From: an uncultured Eubacteriales bacterium
Lineage (GTDB): Bacteria > Bacillota > Clostridia > Oscillospirales > CAG-382
Assembly (NCBI GenBank): GCA_934446095.1
Contig: CAKSDR010000018.1
Span: 1 to 26,698 of the forward strand
Direction: 5' to 3'
DNA length: 26,698 bases
Below the pieces are notes generated by a model. It did no database searches. It was given only the letters and a program-made list of their open reading frames with translations, and had not been told where the DNA came from. This document shows, piece by piece, positions 23,811-26,698 of the stretch; the stretch's first letter is position 1; each line of letters opens with the position of its first letter. The position numbers and the translations under genes were made by a program.

Positions 23811-24860
23811 TTAAAGAAGTTTAATTTCCTTCATAAGCACATCAATGATATCATTTTCGGGAACAGAGCACACGGTCTTGCCTTTTTTGAACAAAAGAGC
23901 CTTTCCGTGTCCGCCCGCAATGCCTATGTCGGCATGGCTTGCCTCACCCGGACCGTTGACCGCGCAGCCCATTACGGCAATTGTAATGTTTTTGTCGCAC
24001 GAATCAAGAAGTTCGTGAAGTTTGTTTGCAATTTTTATAACGTTAATGTCGGTTCTTGCACACGTCGGGCAAGAAATAATATTAACACCTTTTGTAATGC
24101 CTAAGGCTTTTAAAAGGTTTTTCGCGGCAATAACTTCTTTTTCAGGTTCCGCCGTAAGCGATACTCTTATCGTATCTCCGATGCCGTCAATAAGCAGACT
24201 TCCGATTCCTGCGGCGGATTTTATAATTCCGATTTGTTCGGTTCCTGCTTCCGTTACTCCTAAGTGCATGGGAAATGAAGTTTTCTCCGCAAAAAGCCTG
24301 TTTGCCTTTACCGTGTCGGCAACATTTGAAGATTTTATTGATACGACAATGTTTGAAAAATCAAATTTTAAAAGAAGATTTACATGGTAGAGAGCGCTTT
24401 CGCAAAGAGCTTCCGGAGTCGGAGCGCCGTATTTTTCAAGAATGTTTTTTTCAAGACTTCCGCCGTTAACCCCTATTCTTATCGGAATGTTTTTTTTGTT
24501 ACAGGCGTCGGCAACTGCCTTTATTCTTGACTCATCGCCGATGTTTCCGGGATTTATTCTTATTTTATCTATGCCTTGTTCTATAGCCATGAGCGCAAGC
24601 CGGTAGTCAAAGTGAATGTCCGCAACAAGCGGAATGGAACAGTGTTCTTTAAAGAAAGAAATGTTTTTCGCAGATTCTTCATCCGGAACAGAAAACCTGA
24701 CAATGTCACAGCCTGCTCGTTCCAGCGATTTTATCTGTTCTGCGGCTGCGAGTCTGTCACTTGTTTTGGCGCATGTCATTGACTGGATAAGAATCGGGTG
24801 ATCGCATCCGATTATTTTATTTCCTATTTTTATGTTTTTTGAAACACGTCTTTGTATCAT
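23811..24860 (-). CDS. ispG: 4-hydroxy-3-methylbut-2-enyl diphosphate synthase IspG (GcpE)
   Basis: Converts methylerythritol cyclodiphosphate to HMBPP in the MEP isoprenoid pathway using a [4Fe-4S] cluster. The 349-residue product is the short, two-domain bacterial type: an N-terminal TIM barrel (VRFSVPDEESA, RINPGNIGD, IRIGVNGGSLE) and a C-terminal cluster domain with C264 and C267 (ISCPTCART) and C299 (VMGCAVNGPGEA), plus cluster ligand E306. All four ligands are present. The start lies one base after the rseP TAG stop, and CGAGG of the preceding codons serves as its ribosome site, so translation is coupled. It pairs functionally with dxr two genes upstream. Confidence 0.97.
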   Translation of the reverse strand: MIQRRVSKNIKIGNKIIGCDHPILIQSMTCAKTSDRLAAAEQIKSLERAGCDIVRFSVPDEESAKNISFFKEHCSIPLVADIHFDYRLALMAIEQGIDKIRINPGNIGDESRIKAVADACNKKNIPIRIGVNGGSLEKNILEKYGAPTPEALCESALYHVNLLLKFDFSNIVVSIKSSNVADTVKANRLFAEKTSFPMHLGVTEAGTEQIGIIKSAAGIGSLLIDGIGDTIRVSLTAEPEKEVIAAKNLLKALGITKGVNIISCPTCARTDINVIKIANKLHELLDSCDKNITIAVMGCAVNGPGEASHADIGIAGGHGKALLFKKGKTVCSVPENDIIDVLMKEIKLL

Positions 24861-24861
24861 A

Positions 24862-25914
24862 CTAACCTCGTGTAAATAATTTTAATATATCGTTAAATGT
24901 TACAAATACCATTAATGCCATGAGAAGTACAAGACCTGCAAAATTTACGGCAGATTCTATTTTGCGGTTGACCGGCTTTTTTAAAACAGCTTCAATCAGC
25001 AGGAAAAAAATTCTTCCGCCGTCGAGAGCCGGAAAGGGAAGTAAGTTGAATACTCCGATATTTATGGTAAGAAGAGAAGCAAAAAACAAAAGCGGGATAA
25101 TGCCGTAACTTATAGTGTTTTTTATCTCGGAAACAACGCCCACGGGTCCTGAGACTGCCTGCGCGCCGTACCTTCCGGAAATTATATCAAATAATGAAAG
25201 CCAAACCATTTTAACTGTCGCTCCGGTTTGAAATACCGATTCTTTGATAACAGAGAAAAAGGTTTTCTCTTTTTCCGCCGGAACAAAAAACGAAGGGTTT
25301 CCTACAGTAAGACCTTTTTCGGAAGAAGTCGGAAAAACAAATCCGTGAATTTCAACTTTTTGACCGTCTCTTAAAACCGTAAGCGTGCATGGTTTGTCTG
25401 CCTGGCGCATGCCGGCAAACAGATAGTCGTACCGGATATTAAGAGTTGTATTGTTTATTTTTAATATTTCATCGTTTTCATGAAGTCCCATGTATTCGCT
25501 TACGGCGGCACCGTTTTTGTCTGCAATCAAAAATCTGTTGATTTTGTTTGAGTAAAGGCTGCTTGAAGATGAAACGCAGATAATCATCAGTATAAGACCA
25601 AGCAGTAAATTCATAAGTGCGCCGGAAACAAGAACCAAAAATCTTGTAAACTTCGGTTTGTTGCACAAGGCGTTTTCGTCGCGGCTGTCCTCGTCTTCGC
25701 CGAGCATGGACACGTATCCTCCGATGGGGAACAGTCGCAATGAGTAAACGATGTTGTCTTTTTTGCCGATGCGCGAGAAAATTTTAGGACCCATTCCGAT
25801 GGAAAATTCCGAAATGCCGACACCGGCATGTTTTGCGGTCAGAAAATGGCCGAGTTCGTGAATGAAAATTAAAAATCCAAATAATATAATTGCAATGATT
25901 ATAGACGGTATCAA
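24862..25914 (-). CDS. rseP: RIP metalloprotease RseP/RasP (site-2 protease)
   Basis: A zinc intramembrane protease that cleaves anti-sigma factors and remnant signal peptides. The 350-residue product has the metal motif HELGH (H19, E20, H23) in the first membrane helix, a second helix at about 91-113, a PDZ-like domain (about 120-205) and the NLLPFPALDGG motif with D298 as the third zinc ligand, followed by a final helix at about 322-340. It starts at TTG 25914; GGAGGAA lies 7 bases upstream and no ATG gives a better N-terminus. It ends in TAG, the only annotated gene here seen to do so. The place between dxr and ispG/polC is typical of Firmicutes. Confidence 0.96.
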   Translation of the reverse strand: MIPSIIIAIILFGFLIFIHELGHFLTAKHAGVGISEFSIGMGPKIFSRIGKKDNIVYSLRLFPIGGYVSMLGEDEDSRDENALCNKPKFTRFLVLVSGALMNLLLGLILMIICVSSSSSLYSNKINRFLIADKNGAAVSEYMGLHENDEILKINNTTLNIRYDYLFAGMRQADKPCTLTVLRDGQKVEIHGFVFPTSSEKGLTVGNPSFFVPAEKEKTFFSVIKESVFQTGATVKMVWLSLFDIISGRYGAQAVSGPVGVVSEIKNTISYGIIPLLFFASLLTINIGVFNLLPFPALDGGRIFFLLIEAVLKKPVNRKIESAVNFAGLVLLMALMVFVTFNDILKLFTRG

Positions 25915-25972
25915 AATAAAGTTCCTCCGAAATTAAAATTTGCAAATTCAATAATAGTATATTCAAAAAAAT

Positions 25973-26698
25973 TTATTTAATTTTTGAATAAACAAAATTT
26001 CTTGCTTCAATATCGGTATTTATAATGTCTTCGACGGAAACGCCGGAAGTCTTTGCATAAACATTTTCCAAAGCGTCGCCGATAAGAGTAAATATGTCTC
26101 CGAAACTGATTTTTTCGCGGAGAAAAAGATCAACGCATGCTTCGTTTGCGGAATTGAAAATACAAGGGTATGTGCCTTTCAGTTTTGCAGCTTTTCTTGC
26201 CATATTTATAGACGGAAATACTTCATTGTCGGGAACTGAAAATGTCAGAGATGAAAGTTTCGAAAAGTCAAGTTCCGGACACTGCCTGGGCGCCTTTCTG
26301 CCGTCAAGAAGCGCATATTGAATGCAAAGCCTCATATCCGGAAGCGCGAGTTGCGCGATTACGGAATTGTCGAGAAACTGAACCATTGAATGAATTACGC
26401 TTTCCCTGTGGACAACAATTTCTATTTTGTCTTCGGGCATGTCGAAGAGGTGCATCGCCTCAATGAGTTCAAGCCCCTTGTTTACAAGCGAGGCGCTGTC
26501 TATTGTGATTTTTCTTCCCATGCTCCAGTTCGGGTGACGTAAAGCCATGTCCACAGTTGCGTTATATACAAAAGATTTTTGCTTGCCGAAAAATGGGCCG
26601 CCGGAGGCTGTAAGCAGAAGTTTTTTCACTTCGCTTTTATGCGCACATTTCAGGCATTGGTGAATAGCGCAGTGCTCGCTGTCGACGGGAAGAAAACT
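25973..26698 (-). CDS. dxr: 1-deoxy-D-xylulose-5-phosphate reductoisomerase, C-terminal part (5' end outside window)
   Basis: DXR turns DXP into 2-C-methylerythritol 4-phosphate with NADPH, the second step of the MEP pathway. The frame runs open to the window edge: the first visible codons read SFLPVDSEHCAIHQCL, the family's catalytic-domain VDSEH motif. They are followed by TASGGPFFGK, MGRKITIDSASLVNKG, VVHRESVIHSMVQF and LPDMRLCIQYAL, all standard DXR stretches. About 241 residues are present; the N-terminal NADPH-binding domain is off the window. A GTG at 26629 could be mistaken for a start but lies inside the conserved region. It is 58 bp upstream of rseP. Confidence 0.96.
   Translation of the reverse strand, partial: SFLPVDSEHCAIHQCLKCAHKSEVKKLLLTASGGPFFGKQKSFVYNATVDMALRHPNWSMGRKITIDSASLVNKGLELIEAMHLFDMPEDKIEIVVHRESVIHSMVQFLDNSVIAQLALPDMRLCIQYALLDGRKAPRQCPELDFSKLSSLTFSVPDNEVFPSINMARKAAKLKGTYPCIFNSANEACVDLFLREKISFGDIFTLIGDALENVYAKTSGVSVEDIINTDIEARNFVYSKIK

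Overview
The window is chromosomal DNA from a low-GC Gram-positive anaerobe, most likely class Clostridia (Oscillospirales/Ruminococcaceae-like; genus not determinable by reading). The signs are a Gram-positive PolC-type replicative polymerase, a GlgC+GlgD pair of glucose-1-phosphate adenylyltransferase subunits, the MEP isoprenoid genes dxr and ispG flanking the site-2 protease rseP, the miaB-ylbF/ymcA-mutS order also known from Bacillus, A/T-rich intergenic DNA, strong Shine-Dalgarno sites and frequent TTG starts. Almost all of it is housekeeping; I see no phage, IS element, CRISPR array, toxin-antitoxin or defence locus.

Layout. (1) 1-4345, minus strand: a tightly packed operon read right to left: a TrpR/YerC-type HTH regulator, a SAM methyltransferase, hslO (Hsp33), miaB, a YlbF/YmcA-family protein with a Cys-rich tail, and the start of mutS (cut by the window edge). 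Most junctions overlap or are tens of bases apart. (2) 4346-4660: a divergent A/T-rich promoter region. (3) 4661-5734, plus: pfkA with its own terminator. (4) 5864-17416, plus: a glycogen operon, glgB, glgC, glgD, glgA, glgP and a cytoplasmic GH13 enzyme, followed closely by a lipoprotein of unknown function and a terminator. (5) 17458-18687, plus: a single-pass membrane protein with metal-binding motifs at both ends, closed by a hairpin that probably terminates transcription from both sides. (6) 18687-19149, minus: two nearly identical tRNA-Val(UAC) genes behind a consensus promoter, separated by a spacer with a 15-bp minisatellite. (7) 19195-26698, minus: dxr (partial), rseP, ispG and polC read right to left, ending in a strong terminator.

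How the genes work together. PfkA drives glycolysis. GlgC/GlgD make ADP-glucose, GlgA polymerises it, GlgB branches it, GlgP phosphorolyses it, and the GH13 protein, which has all four amylase motifs and no signal peptide, probably hydrolyses or trims the glucan. The left operon combines redox/translation quality (Hsp33, MiaB), RNA-processing control (YlbF family) and mismatch repair. The right operon combines isoprenoid precursor synthesis, regulated intramembrane proteolysis and replication.

The least explained parts are the 5' end of the GH13 gene (an in-frame amber codon and no normal start where the domain seems to begin), the minisatellite between the tRNA genes, the Cys4 tail of the YlbF-family protein, the two unrecognised envelope proteins, and loss of the KXGGL lysine in GlgA.
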